Source: Scleromatobacter humisilvae (GTDB taxonomy: Bacteria > Pseudomonadota > Gammaproteobacteria > Burkholderiales > Burkholderiaceae_C). From it: a stretch of DNA of 64,000 nucleotides. The notes below the pieces were generated by a model, which saw only the letters and a program-made list of their open reading frames with translations, was not told the DNA's origin and did no database searches. The stretch lies in assembly GCF_023231945.1 (NCBI RefSeq), contig NZ_JAJLJH010000012.1, positions 87,176 through 151,175 on the forward strand, given 5' to 3'. The position numbers were made by a program, and so were the translations under genes. Position 1 is the first letter of the stretch, and each line of letters starts with the position of its first letter. Positions 1 to 9,475 of the stretch are shown piece by piece.

Positions 1-757
1 TGCGCGCGAGCCACGCCGACAGCGCGACGAGGAACGGCGCCAGCATCATCACGCGCACCAGCTTGGCGATGACGGCGGTGTCGGCCGCGGCGTCGCCCAC
101 GGCATGGCCGGCGGCGACGACCTGCGCGACCTCGTGGATCGTCGAGCCCGCCCACAGGCCGTATTGCGCGGCGGACAGCGGGTGCACGAGCGCGATCAGG
201 TGGAACAGGGCCGGGTAGAGAAAGATCGCGACGGTGCCGAAGCCGACCACGGTCGCGACGGCCACGGCCACCTGCTCCGGCTTGCCGCGAACCACCGGCG
301 CCGTGGCCATCGCCGCGGCCGCGCCGCAGATCGAGCTGCCGGCGCCGATCAGGATGGCGGTGGTGCGATCCAGGCCGAACACGCGCGTGCCCAGCACGCA
401 GGCCAGCGCGAAGGTGCTGGACAGCACGGCCGCGTCGATCGCGACGCCCGCGAGGCCGACATGGCCGATGTCCTGGAACGTCAGCCGCAGTCCGTACAGC
501 GCGATGCCGCCGCGCAGCAGCCATTGCTTGGCGAGGTTCAGGCCGTCGGCGGAGGCGGCCAGCGGCGCCGCGGGCAGCAGGTTGCCGGCGACGACGCCGA
601 TCACGATGGCCAGCGTCAGCGCGGAGATGCCGTTGGCCTGCAGCCAGCCGAGGCGGGCCGCGGCGGTCGCGGCGGCGGCCACGGCGGCGGCGAGGGCGAG
701 ACCCGGCGCGAAGCGGAGTGCGGCGGGCGGGGCGAACGAGCGGGTGGCGGTGGTCAT
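1..757 (-). CDS. yeiH: YeiH-family putative sulfate exporter, partial at window edge
   Basis: The first 252 codons of a polytopic membrane protein that runs off the left edge; the ATG is at 757. The translation is a chain of hydrophobic helices with family-typical stretches such as GNLLP, LLRGGIALYG, GAGSSICGAAA and GSTIHEVAQVVAAG, which match the YeiH/UPF0324 (PSE family) putative sulfate exporters. These proteins sit in the inner membrane and are proposed to export sulfate or related anions; the exact substrate is not established. The gene is divergent from the LysR gene at 872, the classic arrangement of a YeiH-type transporter with its own LysR activator, and two inverted repeats lie in the shared 114-bp gap. 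The family call is sound; the C-terminal part cannot be seen. Confidence 0.85.
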   Translation of the reverse strand, partial: MTTATRSFAPPAALRFAPGLALAAAVAAAATAAARLGWLQANGISALTLAIVIGVVAGNLLPAAPLAASADGLNLAKQWLLRGGIALYGLRLTFQDIGHVGLAGVAIDAAVLSSTFALACVLGTRVFGLDRTTAILIGAGSSICGAAAAMATAPVVRGKPEQVAVAVATVVGFGTVAIFLYPALFHLIALVHPLSAAQYGLWAGSTIHEVAQVVAAGHAVGDAAADTAVIAKLVRVMMLAPFLVALSAWLAR

Positions 758-821
758 GGCGGGCTGCTTGTGGCGAGCGTTGCGATGACCCGGACTGTGA
801 GCTTTGGCAGTCAATCCGTAA

Positions 822-845
822 AACGAATTGATTTCGTTGAATCAA
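822..845. promoter_or_regulatory. Overlapping inverted repeats, probable LysR operator
   Basis: AACGAA-TTGAT-TTCGTT (822-838) and TTGATT-N6-AATCAA (828-845) overlap in the gap between divergent yeiH and the LysR gene. Both are perfect 6-bp-arm palindromes in an AT-rich patch within otherwise GC-rich DNA, and they fit the T-N11-A style of LysR-type sites. A third small repeat, CCTG-AAAAA-CAGG (846-858), follows. Binding by the adjacent LysR protein is inferred from position and symmetry. Confidence 0.6.
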
Positions 846-871
846 CCTGAAAAACAGGTAGAGTCGAAATC

Positions 872-1780
872 ATGCGGATCACCTTGCGCCAACTCGCCAT
901 CTTCGCGGCCGTGGCCGATGCCGGCAGCACCGCGGCGGCGGCGGACCGGGTGGCGCTGTCGCAGTCGGCCACCAGCGCCGCGCTCAACGAGCTGGAAGCA
1001 GTGCTGGCGGCGCGGCTGTTCGACCGCGTCGGCACGCGGCTGGTGCTCAACGACACCGGCCGCGGCCTGCTGCCGCAGGCGCGCGCGGTGCTCGATGGCG
1101 CGGCCGGCATCGAGCGCGACTTCGGGCTGGGCGCGACGGCCGGGGCGCACGCCGCGCCGCCGTCGCTGCTGCGCGTGGGCGCCAGCACCACCATCGGCAA
1201 CTACCTGCTGCCGACGCTGGTCGCCAACTGGCAGCGGGCGCGGCCGGCGGCGCATGTCGACGTGCGGATCGCCAACACCGGCGCCGTCGCCGCGGCGGTC
1301 GCGCGCATGGAGGTCGACATCGGCCTGATCGAGGGCCCCAGCCACGAGCCCGACGTCGTCGTGCAGGCCTGGCGCGAGGAGGAGCTCGCCATCGTGTGCG
1401 CGCCGTCGCACCCGCTGCTGGGCGGCGATCCGCGCCGGCGCCTCAACGTCGCGACGCTGCGCCAGGCCGCCTGGCTGCTGCGCGAGCCGGGCTCGGGCAC
1501 GCGCGAGGCCGTCGAGCAGGCGCTGCAGCCGCACCTGCACCAACTGCGCGAGGGCCTGCATTTCGGCGGCACCGAGGCGATCAAGCAGGCGGCGGTCGAG
1601 GGGCTGGGCTTCACCTGCCTGTCGCTGTTCGCGGTGCAGGACCTGGTCGCGCTCGGCCGGCTCGTGCGCGTCGACACGACGCTGCCGCGGCTCGTGCGCC
1701 GACTCTGGCTGGTCCACCATCGGCGCAAGCAGTTCTCGCGAAGCCTCGCGGCCTTCATCGACTTCTGCCAGCAGGGTTGA
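872..1780 (+). CDS. LysR-family transcriptional regulator of the yeiH-type transporter
   Basis: A 302-residue protein of usual LysR length. The N-terminal winged HTH occupies about residues 5-60 (LRQLAIFAAVADAG, then SQSATSAALNELE and ARLFDRVG), and a type 2 periplasmic-binding-like effector domain follows from about 90 to the end. It is divergent from the YeiH-type exporter gene, which is its likely target. By analogy with YeiE and CysB-like regulators it may respond to sulfur status or another small anion; the effector is unknown. A short purine-rich stretch (aggtagag) precedes the ATG. The gene after it, maleylacetoacetate isomerase, starts 47 bp downstream and may be read through. Confidence 0.85.
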   Translation: MRITLRQLAIFAAVADAGSTAAAADRVALSQSATSAALNELEAVLAARLFDRVGTRLVLNDTGRGLLPQARAVLDGAAGIERDFGLGATAGAHAAPPSLLRVGASTTIGNYLLPTLVANWQRARPAAHVDVRIANTGAVAAAVARMEVDIGLIEGPSHEPDVVVQAWREEELAIVCAPSHPLLGGDPRRRLNVATLRQAAWLLREPGSGTREAVEQALQPHLHQLREGLHFGGTEAIKQAAVEGLGFTCLSLFAVQDLVALGRLVRVDTTLPRLVRRLWLVHHRRKQFSRSLAAFIDFCQQG

Positions 1781-1827
1781 CGCGGTCGATGTATCGTCGG
1801 CGGCGCCGCAGCACCGGGAGGCCACGC

Positions 1828-2505
1828 ATGACCGACGACGACCGCTTCGAACTCTTTGCCTACTGGCGCACGTCGGCGACGTACCGCGTGCGCGTCGCGT
1901 TCAACCTGAAGGGCGTGCCGCGGCGCGAGACCAACGTCGACATCGACGCCGGCGAGCAGCACGCCGAGGCCTTCCGCCGCATCAATCCGCTGGGCGGCAT
2001 CCCGGCGCTGATCGACCATGCCCCGGGGCAGTCCCACGTGCCGCTGACGCAGTCGCTGGCGATCCTCGAATTCATCGACGAGATGTACCCGCAGCCGCCG
2101 CTGCTGCCCGCCGACGCGCACGGCCGCGCCCGCGTGCGCTCGATCGCGCAGATGCTCGCGGCCGACACCCATCCGCTGATCACGCCGCGCGTGCGCAAGT
2201 ACCTCGCCGCCAACGCCGGCTTCGACGCCGACGCCTGGCGCGCGTGGCAGATCCAGTGGTTCGGCACCGGCCTGCGCGCCGTGGAGCAGCGGCTCGCGAG
2301 CGAGCCCGGCACCGGCCGCTTCTGCCACGGCGACCAGCCCACCATGGCCGACATCTGCCTGGCCAGCATCTTCGCGGTGATGCGCGTGTTCAAGGTGGAT
2401 TTCGACGACATCCCCACGGCGAAGCGAGTCATGGTCGAATGCGAGCGGCTGGAGGCGTTCGCCGCCGCCGCGCCGGCACGCCAGGCGGGCGCACCGGCCC
2501 TTTGA
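1828..2505 (+). CDS. maiA: Maleylacetoacetate isomerase (zeta-class glutathione S-transferase)
   Basis: A 225-residue zeta-class GST, the usual length. It would isomerise maleylacetoacetate to fumarylacetoacetate with glutathione in tyrosine/homogentisate or gentisate breakdown. The active-site region SATYRVRV (residues 16-23) is the bacterial variant of the zeta motif SSCxWRVR: the serine is kept and the cysteine is replaced. The thioredoxin-like half includes NPLGGIPAL and TQSLAILEFIDE, and the helical half ends near DQPTMADICLASI. The ATG at 1828 was chosen because GGGAGG lies 6 bp upstream and the sequence from there starts exactly like family members. No other homogentisate-pathway genes are nearby, so its local role could be general GSH conjugation. 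Confidence 0.85.
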   Translation: MTDDDRFELFAYWRTSATYRVRVAFNLKGVPRRETNVDIDAGEQHAEAFRRINPLGGIPALIDHAPGQSHVPLTQSLAILEFIDEMYPQPPLLPADAHGRARVRSIAQMLAADTHPLITPRVRKYLAANAGFDADAWRAWQIQWFGTGLRAVEQRLASEPGTGRFCHGDQPTMADICLASIFAVMRVFKVDFDDIPTAKRVMVECERLEAFAAAAPARQAGAPAL

Positions 2506-2517
2506 CGGAGCTCGACG

Positions 2518-2817
2518 ATGGACAACGCAACCCTGAGCGGCGCCACCTACGACGCCTTCCGCGCCCACCCGCTGCTGCGCGGCGCCGACGAGGTGCTCGA
2601 GCGCCACTGGCCGCCGAACCAGGTGGTGGAGGAGCACACGCATCCGTTCGACGCCGACGCGATCGTCACCGCCGGCGAGATGTGGCTGATCCGCGCCGAC
2701 GGCACGCAGCACCTCAAGGCGGGCGACAGCTTCCAGCTGGCCGCCGGCACGCCGCACTCGGAGCGCTACGGACCGCAGGGCGCGACGTACTGGGTCGCGC
2801 GGCGCACGCCGCGCTGA
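2518..2817 (+). CDS. Small cupin-domain protein
   Basis: A 99-residue single-domain cupin. The first metal-binding motif is visible as H40-T-H42 in EEHTHPF, followed by GEMWL, and the second motif is in AAGTPHSERYG near residue 82. These would be the ligands for one divalent metal in a beta-barrel. The start lies 12 bp after maiA, with gagctc as a weak ribosome site, so the two are probably co-transcribed. Enzymatic or sensory function cannot be assigned from sequence; small cupins of this type are usually annotated only by fold. Confidence 0.75.
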   Translation: MDNATLSGATYDAFRAHPLLRGADEVLERHWPPNQVVEEHTHPFDADAIVTAGEMWLIRADGTQHLKAGDSFQLAAGTPHSERYGPQGATYWVARRTPR

Positions 2818-2841
2818 ACGGGACGGGCGGGTCGCGAAGGC

Positions 2842-5800
2842 TCAGCGAGAGCCGACGACCGGTGCGGGCGCGGTGCTCGCGTCTTGCGCGGCGCCGGGGC
2901 CCGCCGCCAGCCAGGCCTGCGCGATCTTCGCTTCGTTGAAGGTGCGCGGGCAATCGTTCGCCGCGTGGGCCAGCAATGCCTTGCCGCCGACGACGTCGCC
3001 ATCCACCCAGTGCCGCATGCCGATATAGAAGGCGGCCTCGCAGGCCTGGCCTGCGAAGTCGCCGGGGGCATCCACGGCGGCGAGCTTGCGCAGCGCGTCG
3101 TCGTCGAGGCGATGTGCGGCGTAGGCCATCAGGTGGCCTGGCCACGGCTCCACGTGTTCCGGCGTGCGGGCGACGAGTTCTTGGCGGGCAGCGGCTTCGT
3201 CGCCGGACAGGGCGCGCGCGAAGTACAGGAACAGCTGGCCGTAAGCCTGACTCCAATGCGAGCGGGTCTGCAGCGCGCGCCGCAGGAAAGGGATCGCCTC
3301 CTTCGCGCGCCCATAGCTCATCAACGCCTCGCCGACCTCGCCGAACCAGTAGACCTGGTTGGCCGTCTCCAGCTCCTGGCGGCGCGCCGGCAAGCTGTCC
3401 AGCGCCTTGACGGCGCGTGCATGGTCGTGCGTCTCCCATTCGACGACCGCGCAGGCCGAGCGGTTCAACGGGGTGTCGAACAGCTCGAGGCCTTTCAGGC
3501 ACGATTGGACCGCCTCGCCGCCGCGATCCACGCGCCACAGCTCGACCGCGCGCTCGACCCAGGCGCCGGCGTCGGACGCGTTGAGCGCGATCTCCTTGTC
3601 GAAGTCGTCCAGCGCGGTCTTGTGGTCGCCGAGAGCGATGTCCAGCTTGGTCCGCTCGTCCCACAGCGCTGCCTGGCCTGGTTGCAACGCGATCTGGTGA
3701 TCGAGCGCGTCGCGTGCCGGCGCGGCGTGGTCGCGCGCCACCTCTGCCTTCCTCAGCGACTCCCAGTACGCGGGCTCGTTGGGCCACGCCCTGGTCAAGG
3801 CGAGCGCGTCCTGCGCGGCACCCTCGGCGTCGTCGCGGCGCAGCCGCTCCTCCGTGCGCGATTCCAGCGCGATGAAATTGCCGGGCTCGACGGTGAGCGA
3901 CGTCGTCAGTTCGGCCTCGCCCTCGGCATCGCGCTTCAGGTGCACCAGGCCCACGCCGCGATACAGCGCCACGTCCTGGGCCGGCGCCCCCGCCGCCTTC
4001 ATCCGATCCACGTCTTCGAGCGCCTCCTGGAACTTGCCCTGCTGAACGTGGACATGGAACATGGCCTGCCACGCCAGCGGAACCCCGGCGTCGGCGCGCA
4101 CGGCCGCGCGCGCATCGTCGTCCGCGCTCGCGAGTTTCGCAGGCGCGTTGTCGTTGAGCGCCATCATCGAGCGCAGCGCCAGGCCCTTGGCGCGCGCGGC
4201 GGGCGGCGTGCGCGAATCGGCGAGCCAGTGCGCCAGCGTCGCCACGGCCTGGGCCCGATTGCCGCAGGGCGCCAGCGTCCGCGCGAATTCGACGCCGATG
4301 ACCGGATCGTCCGGCCGCAGGATGGCCGCGCGGGTGAGGGGCTCGAGCGCCTCACAGTGGATCTGGTCGGTCTCGAGGCGGCCCAGCATCAACAGCGCAT
4401 CCGTGTCGTCGGGCACGGCCGCGACGGCGCGGTGCAGGATCTCGACGGCGCCGCGCCGATCGCCCGCGGCGGCCGCGCGCCGCGCCGAGTCCATGAGATC
4501 GGACGGCGCCTTCTCGCCGACCCTGCGCAGTTCGGCGCGGGCGCAGACGTCCTCGGGGACCGACGTCGAATGGGTCTTGGCCTCGAGGCGAAGCAGCGCC
4601 AGCGCGCTGCCGCGTTCACCCGTGCTGGCGACGACCTGGGAAATGAAGAACAGCGCCTGGGCCGACCGCTCGCGCGCCGCCCGGGGATCCTTCTTCATGG
4701 TCTCGACAAGCCGCTTCGCGGGCGGCCAGTCGGCCCAGTCGCTGGCGGGAACCGTGCCCTTGGCGATCGAGTCGTTGATGTCGCGGATCGCCGTCAGCAA
4801 CTGCGTGGCCCACGTCGCGTCCTTGTCCTGCGTGCCCGAAAGAAACGGTGCGACCGCCGCCTCGCCCTGCTTGTCCTGCCGCTGCGCGGCCACGAACAGC
4901 CACGCCAGCGTGATCGCGCGCTCGTCGCCCGATTCGTCCTGCGCGGCCTCCTTGAAGCTGCGCACGGCGTCGGCCAGGCGGCCGTCGTAGACGGCGGCGA
5001 TGCCCACCCAGCGCCGCGCCGGGCCCAGTTCGGGATCCGCCGCGTCGATGCCGGCGCGAAACGCCTTCTCGGCGTCCGCGAAGTGGCCGGACGTGAACAG
5101 CACCAGCCCGCGCGCGTACTGCGCGGCGGGCTCGGTGAGCGCGTCCGCGGCGACGCGGGCGAGGTCGGCCTGGGCAAGGTCGTCCTCGCCCAGCAGCGTG
5201 TCCTGCATCGCCCGGTCGACGAGGATGCGGGTGCCCACCGGCGACGTGGCCCCGCTGGCCGCCAGCACCAGGTCGTCGCGCACGCGTCTCGCGTAGGCGC
5301 GCGCGATCACGTGGCTGACCTCGTCGTCGCGCAGCATGCGGGGATCCTTGTCCATCCGCTTCCCGTCTTCGGTGGTCTGGGCGACGAGGCGGTCGCCGTC
5401 GTACAGCGGCTCCTTCAGCACGATGTCGTTCTCGCTGCGCGCCTTCGTGATGCGGTCGCGAAAGCGCGCGACATCGGCCGGCAGCACGACGTCGTCGCGC
5501 CGCTGGAAGCGCCAGTCGAGGAGTCGCTCGTGGCCCGACTCCGACGACGAAAGCGCGAGCGCGAAGTGCGAGTCGGAGACCTCGCCGTGCAGCGGCGCGG
5601 CCAGGTGAGTCGGCTCGGGAACGACGAGGCGGATGCGCTCGCGCATCGACCGCGGCGGCGCGTAGGCCCAGGGCATCGTGCGCTGCAACTGCTCGGGCGT
5701 GACCAGCGAATCCATGATCCGCAGCGGGAAGACCTCGACGGACAGCGCGCCGTCACGCAGTTCGCCCAGCAGCGGCACCTCGCCCTCGATGTGCACGCTC

Positions 5801-7449
5801 AGGCGGTTCTCGGCGCGATCGTCCTGCACCACCGGCTCGCCCAGCGCACGATAGTCCTGGAAGCGCGTGCGGTAGTGCGACGTGATGGTGTCGACCAGTT
5901 CGGCCAGGCGGCCCGACGCGATCGCGGCGCGATACCCCTCGGCCACCTCGCCGCGCGTCGTGACCGTCAGCTGCAGGTGCGCGGGCCTGGACAGGTCGCT
6001 CGTGTCCCAGACATGGTCGTAGGTGACGAGGTCGCCGTCGATGGGCGGCGCCGTCACGGCCTCCAGCGTCTGCGTCTCGGGCGCGACGACCAGCGCCCAG
6101 TCGACCGGCGTGAGCGCGCGGGTGTCCAGGCGCGTGGACTGGCTCGTCAGCGTGCCGTCCAGCCACCAGGTGCGGCCATCGAGCTGCAGCCGGACGATCG
6201 CATGGTCGAAGGCGTCGTGGCCCGGCAGCCTGTCGCGCAGCGAGTTGCGCGCACTGGACGAGACCAGCGCCGGCTTCGCGTCGAAGCCGAGCCGTTGCAG
6301 GATCGCGACCAGCAGGGCTGTCTTGTCCTTGCAGTCGCCCGCGCGGTCCGCCCAGGTGCGCGCGGGCACCTTCGGACGGTGCGAGTTCTCGCCCAGGCTG
6401 GCGCTGAAGTAGCGCACGTCGTCCTGCACCAGGCTCAGGGCCGCCGAGACGAGCGCCTGGCCTTTCAGGCCGCTCGCGCGCCAGGCGTCGATGCGGTGCT
6501 CGAGATCGGGCCCCAGCGTCGGGTCGACCTTGAACAGCCTCGTGCCCCAGTCGGCGACCTCGTGCCAGTCGGCGTCGTCCGAGTAGTCCACGCGCGGATA
6601 GACGGCGTAGTCGGACGGCGCGCCGTCCTCCGCCTGGATCGCCGCCACGTTGGACAGCGCCAGCTGCCAGCGCTGCACGCCGCCGGCGTCCTGCACCGCG
6701 GGCAGGGCGTCGGTGCGCACGCCCTGCACGTGCAGGCGCCGGGCCGAGCGGCTGGTCACCGACGCGACCAGGCGGTCGACCGGCATGTCGAACGCGGTGG
6801 CCAGCGAGCCGTCGTGGGACGGGCCATGCACCGGGTTCTGGCCCAGGACGGTGTACGAGATCTCCACGACGTCGCCCACGCGCACGTCGTTGAGGACGAC
6901 CAGCAAGGTCTTGCGGCCGTCGATCTCGCCGCTCTCCAGGCCGGCCTCGCGGCGCAGCAGCTCGATGCGCGCGTCGCCCAGGCGGTCGAGCCGGCGCCCG
7001 TCGCGCCACACCGCGAAGGCGTGCAGCAGCACCTTCTGGTACGACGGATCGAAGGACACCTCGACGTGCCCCGCGGAGGCCAGCCCGCTCGCGTCCGTGA
7101 TCAGCGTGCGGAACATCAGGTAGTCGCCGGCGTCCTCGTTGCGATCGATCGTCCGCTGCTCGTCGACCAGCAGCGCGTGCCAGCCGGTGCGTGCAGGCAG
7201 CGGCCCGGGCGCCCCCGGAGCGCCGGCCGCATGCGGCTCGACCCAGGCCGGCGGCGTCGCGATGCGCCATCCCTCGCCCGACCGCACGCCGGCGGCCGTC
7301 CGCGCGGCAGGGCGATCCGCCGCCGCGCGCTGCCCGGAGGTCGCGGTGGCGGGGCTGGACGAGGCCGGGGCCGTCGCCGCGAAAGCGGCCATCGCGAACA
7401 TGGCCAGGCGGAAGTGGAGCGATCGAAGTCGGGCGGGACGAAGTTTCAT
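2842..7449 (-). CDS. Giant exported DUF3857/transglutaminase-like protein with TPR repeats
   Basis: A 1535-residue protein starting at ATG 7449 with a cleavable-looking signal (RLAMFAMAAFAATAPA). An N-terminal DUF3857 beta domain (about 90-260) is followed by a transglutaminase-like cysteine-protease fold with Cys373 in AGDCKDKTALL, His416 in FDHAIVRL and Asp near 431 in WWLDGTL, so the catalytic triad is intact. The region after about residue 700 is a long alpha-solenoid of TPR-like repeats (for example YARGLVLFTSGHFADAEKAF and LYRGVGLVHLKRDAEGEAEL). DUF3857-transglutaminase proteins are common exported proteins of unknown substrate; the length of the TPR tail is unusual. It converges with the cupin gene 24 bp away. 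Likely periplasmic or surface; substrate unknown. Confidence 0.85.
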   Translation of the reverse strand: MKLRPARLRSLHFRLAMFAMAAFAATAPASSSPATATSGQRAAADRPAARTAAGVRSGEGWRIATPPAWVEPHAAGAPGAPGPLPARTGWHALLVDEQRTIDRNEDAGDYLMFRTLITDASGLASAGHVEVSFDPSYQKVLLHAFAVWRDGRRLDRLGDARIELLRREAGLESGEIDGRKTLLVVLNDVRVGDVVEISYTVLGQNPVHGPSHDGSLATAFDMPVDRLVASVTSRSARRLHVQGVRTDALPAVQDAGGVQRWQLALSNVAAIQAEDGAPSDYAVYPRVDYSDDADWHEVADWGTRLFKVDPTLGPDLEHRIDAWRASGLKGQALVSAALSLVQDDVRYFSASLGENSHRPKVPARTWADRAGDCKDKTALLVAILQRLGFDAKPALVSSSARNSLRDRLPGHDAFDHAIVRLQLDGRTWWLDGTLTSQSTRLDTRALTPVDWALVVAPETQTLEAVTAPPIDGDLVTYDHVWDTSDLSRPAHLQLTVTTRGEVAEGYRAAIASGRLAELVDTITSHYRTRFQDYRALGEPVVQDDRAENRLSVHIEGEVPLLGELRDGALSVEVFPLRIMDSLVTPEQLQRTMPWAYAPPRSMRERIRLVVPEPTHLAAPLHGEVSDSHFALALSSSESGHERLLDWRFQRRDDVVLPADVARFRDRITKARSENDIVLKEPLYDGDRLVAQTTEDGKRMDKDPRMLRDDEVSHVIARAYARRVRDDLVLAASGATSPVGTRILVDRAMQDTLLGEDDLAQADLARVAADALTEPAAQYARGLVLFTSGHFADAEKAFRAGIDAADPELGPARRWVGIAAVYDGRLADAVRSFKEAAQDESGDERAITLAWLFVAAQRQDKQGEAAVAPFLSGTQDKDATWATQLLTAIRDINDSIAKGTVPASDWADWPPAKRLVETMKKDPRAARERSAQALFFISQVVASTGERGSALALLRLEAKTHSTSVPEDVCARAELRRVGEKAPSDLMDSARRAAAAGDRRGAVEILHRAVAAVPDDTDALLMLGRLETDQIHCEALEPLTRAAILRPDDPVIGVEFARTLAPCGNRAQAVATLAHWLADSRTPPAARAKGLALRSMMALNDNAPAKLASADDDARAAVRADAGVPLAWQAMFHVHVQQGKFQEALEDVDRMKAAGAPAQDVALYRGVGLVHLKRDAEGEAELTTSLTVEPGNFIALESRTEERLRRDDAEGAAQDALALTRAWPNEPAYWESLRKAEVARDHAAPARDALDHQIALQPGQAALWDERTKLDIALGDHKTALDDFDKEIALNASDAGAWVERAVELWRVDRGGEAVQSCLKGLELFDTPLNRSACAVVEWETHDHARAVKALDSLPARRQELETANQVYWFGEVGEALMSYGRAKEAIPFLRRALQTRSHWSQAYGQLFLYFARALSGDEAAARQELVARTPEHVEPWPGHLMAYAAHRLDDDALRKLAAVDAPGDFAGQACEAAFYIGMRHWVDGDVVGGKALLAHAANDCPRTFNEAKIAQAWLAAGPGAAQDASTAPAPVVGSR

Positions 7450-7517
7450 CCCGCCATTGTCCAGTGACTCGGCGGCGCGCCGCGTCAGGAGTTTCCGGCC
7501 GGAACGATCGTCCGGCT

Positions 7518-8765
7518 TCAGGCCTGCGCCGGGGCCGCCGCTGTCCGCCGCAGGCGCAAGGCCAGCGAGATGAGCGGACTGGTCATCGCCGTCGTGACGA
7601 GCGCCATGACCAGCAGGATGGTGAACATCCCGGGGCCGATGAGGCCGGTGTCGAGCCCCACCTTCATCACGATCAGCTCCATCAGCCCGCGCGCGTTCAT
7701 GAGCGCGCCGACCGCGAAGCTGTCCGCGGCGTCCAGGCCAGAGGCGCGCGCGCCGATCGCGCCGCCCAGCAGCTTGCCGACCGCCGCCACCGCGATCACC
7801 AGCGCCATCGCGCCCAGCGCACCGCCCGCGAACGCGGCGCGCGTGGTCGACAACCCGGCAAGGGCGAAGAACAGCGGCATCAGCAGCACGATGGACAGGG
7901 GCTCCACGCGTTCGGTGAGCGCCCGCAGCAGGCGGTCGTCGCGCGGCAGGCAGGCGCCGAACAGGAAGGCGCCGAACACCGCGTGCAGGTGCAGCCATTC
8001 GGTGGCCCAGGCGCTCGCCAGCAGGCCCAGCATCAGCGCGGCCAGCACCGCCAGCGACGGCGTGCCCTCCGGCGCGTGCGCCGCGAGCAGGCGCGCGTAG
8101 AGCGGCCTCGCGACGAGGAACAGCGCCGCGAGCAGCAGCGCGGTGCCGGCCAGGATCCGGGCCAGCCCGCCGCGCGACGCGTCGCCCGAGCCCGCCATCG
8201 CGACCACCCCGGCCAGCAGGATCCACGCGAAGACGTCGACGACGGCCGCCCCCGCCAGCGAGACCCGGCCGAACGACGTCTGCGTCATCCCGCGGTCCTT
8301 CAGGATGCGTGCCATCACCGGAAAGGCGGTGATGGACATGGCGGCCGAGAGAAACATCGCGAACGGCATGAAGCCGACGCCCGCAGGCGCGAGCGACGGA
8401 TACAGCGCGGGCGCGACGGCCAACGCGAGGCCGGCCGGCACGGCCACGCTCAGCACGCCGACGCTGCCGGCCGCGCGCAGCTGCCGGCGCACGCCGCCGG
8501 GCGAGCGGATCTCGAGGCCGACGACGAACATGAACAGCACCAGGCCCAGCGTCGACAGCGCGTTGAGTCCGCCCAGCAGCTCCTTCGAGAACAGCTGCGC
8601 GCTCCACGCCGGCGCGTAGAAGCCCAGCACCGCCGGCCCGAGCACGAGCCCGGCGGCCATCTCGCCGACGACCTGCGGCTGCCCCAGCCAGCGCAGCAGC
8701 CAGCCGCAGGCGCGGGCTGCGACGAGGATGACGATCAGCTGGAGGAGGAGGGTGGTCGTGGGCAT
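7518..8765 (-). CDS. CPA2-type cation:proton antiporter (KefB-like membrane domain only)
   Basis: A 415-residue membrane protein of about 12-13 hydrophobic helices. It matches the Na+/H+ exchanger fold of the CPA2/KefB family: GQPQVVGEMAAGLVLGP at the N-terminus, MFVVGLEI, a discontinuous-helix region SAAMSITAFPVMARIL, AVFGAFLFGACLPR, and GALMNARGLMELIV near the end. It would exchange K+ or Na+ for protons across the inner membrane. It stops right after the membrane domain and lacks the C-terminal RCK/TrkA-N domain of true KefB/KefC, so gating by glutathione or nucleotides is not expected. The gene is monocistronic and divergent from the small protein at 8990. Confidence 0.85.
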   Translation of the reverse strand: MPTTTLLLQLIVILVAARACGWLLRWLGQPQVVGEMAAGLVLGPAVLGFYAPAWSAQLFSKELLGGLNALSTLGLVLFMFVVGLEIRSPGGVRRQLRAAGSVGVLSVAVPAGLALAVAPALYPSLAPAGVGFMPFAMFLSAAMSITAFPVMARILKDRGMTQTSFGRVSLAGAAVVDVFAWILLAGVVAMAGSGDASRGGLARILAGTALLLAALFLVARPLYARLLAAHAPEGTPSLAVLAALMLGLLASAWATEWLHLHAVFGAFLFGACLPRDDRLLRALTERVEPLSIVLLMPLFFALAGLSTTRAAFAGGALGAMALVIAVAAVGKLLGGAIGARASGLDAADSFAVGALMNARGLMELIVMKVGLDTGLIGPGMFTILLVMALVTTAMTSPLISLALRLRRTAAAPAQA

Positions 8766-8989
8766 GGAACGCGGTGGATGACGGGGCGGTGGATCTCGGG
8801 GCGGCCGGCAGCGGACGACTGATCGACGCAGGCGATTCTCGCCTCTTGCGGATTCGTCGCCCGCACACGCAGGCTCGTCGGTCCACGCGCGACTTCGTCG
8901 GATGCACGTTCCCGCTGGACGACCCGCGTCCTAGGCTCTGGCCATGGCGTGTCTTTCACCGCCGACGAGCCGTGCAGCAAGGAGAGATC

Positions 8990-9436
8990 ATGCAAGCAAT
9001 CCGTCTTCAGACCCGACGCCTGGGCGCTGCCATCTTGCTGGCGACGCCGTTGTGCGCCGCTGCCCAGGCCACCGGAAATGACCTGTCCCAGGCCGTCGAG
9101 ATCGACAGACGAGCGCCTGCCCAGGAATTGCGGCGCGATGTCACCAGCGTCTGCCCGAACATCCTGGCCGACCTGCCAGACGACCTGGCCAGCGCCTGGA
9201 AGGCGGTCGGCAAGACCGGAACCGTGATCGTCAACTTCACGCTCGACGGCGATCGCGTGCGCGACATCCGGGCGCTGTCGGGCCCGCGGCTCTACGCCCG
9301 CTGGGTGCGCTCCGCCATGCAGGACATGGACTGCCACTCGGACCGCCCGCAAAGACAGGCCTTCCAATTCGAGATCCGCTTCGTCGACATCTACGAGAAG
9401 CCGGAACACGGCGCAGTGGCGGTGGTGACGCAGTGA
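8990..9436 (+). CDS. Small periplasmic protein with TonB-C-like domain
   Basis: A 148-residue protein with a clear signal peptide ending in CAAAQA (about residues 1-26). The mature part resembles the TonB C-terminal fold: GTVIVNFTLDGDRVRD, then RLYARWVRSAMQDMDC and FQFEIRFVDI. Two mature-chain cysteines (SVCPN and DMDC) could form a disulfide. The start was chosen for the strong AAGGAGAG ribosome site 5 bp upstream; a longer open frame exists but lacks a signal. It lies 39 bp upstream of the LytS-type kinase gene and could be part of that operon. It lacks the TonB transmembrane anchor and Pro-rich arm, so it is not a functional TonB; its role is unknown. Confidence 0.6.
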   Translation: MQAIRLQTRRLGAAILLATPLCAAAQATGNDLSQAVEIDRRAPAQELRRDVTSVCPNILADLPDDLASAWKAVGKTGTVIVNFTLDGDRVRDIRALSGPRLYARWVRSAMQDMDCHSDRPQRQAFQFEIRFVDIYEKPEHGAVAVVTQ

Positions 9437-9475
9437 CGGCGGAAGCCGGGATTGCGCCCCCTCGGGCTTGGGAAG

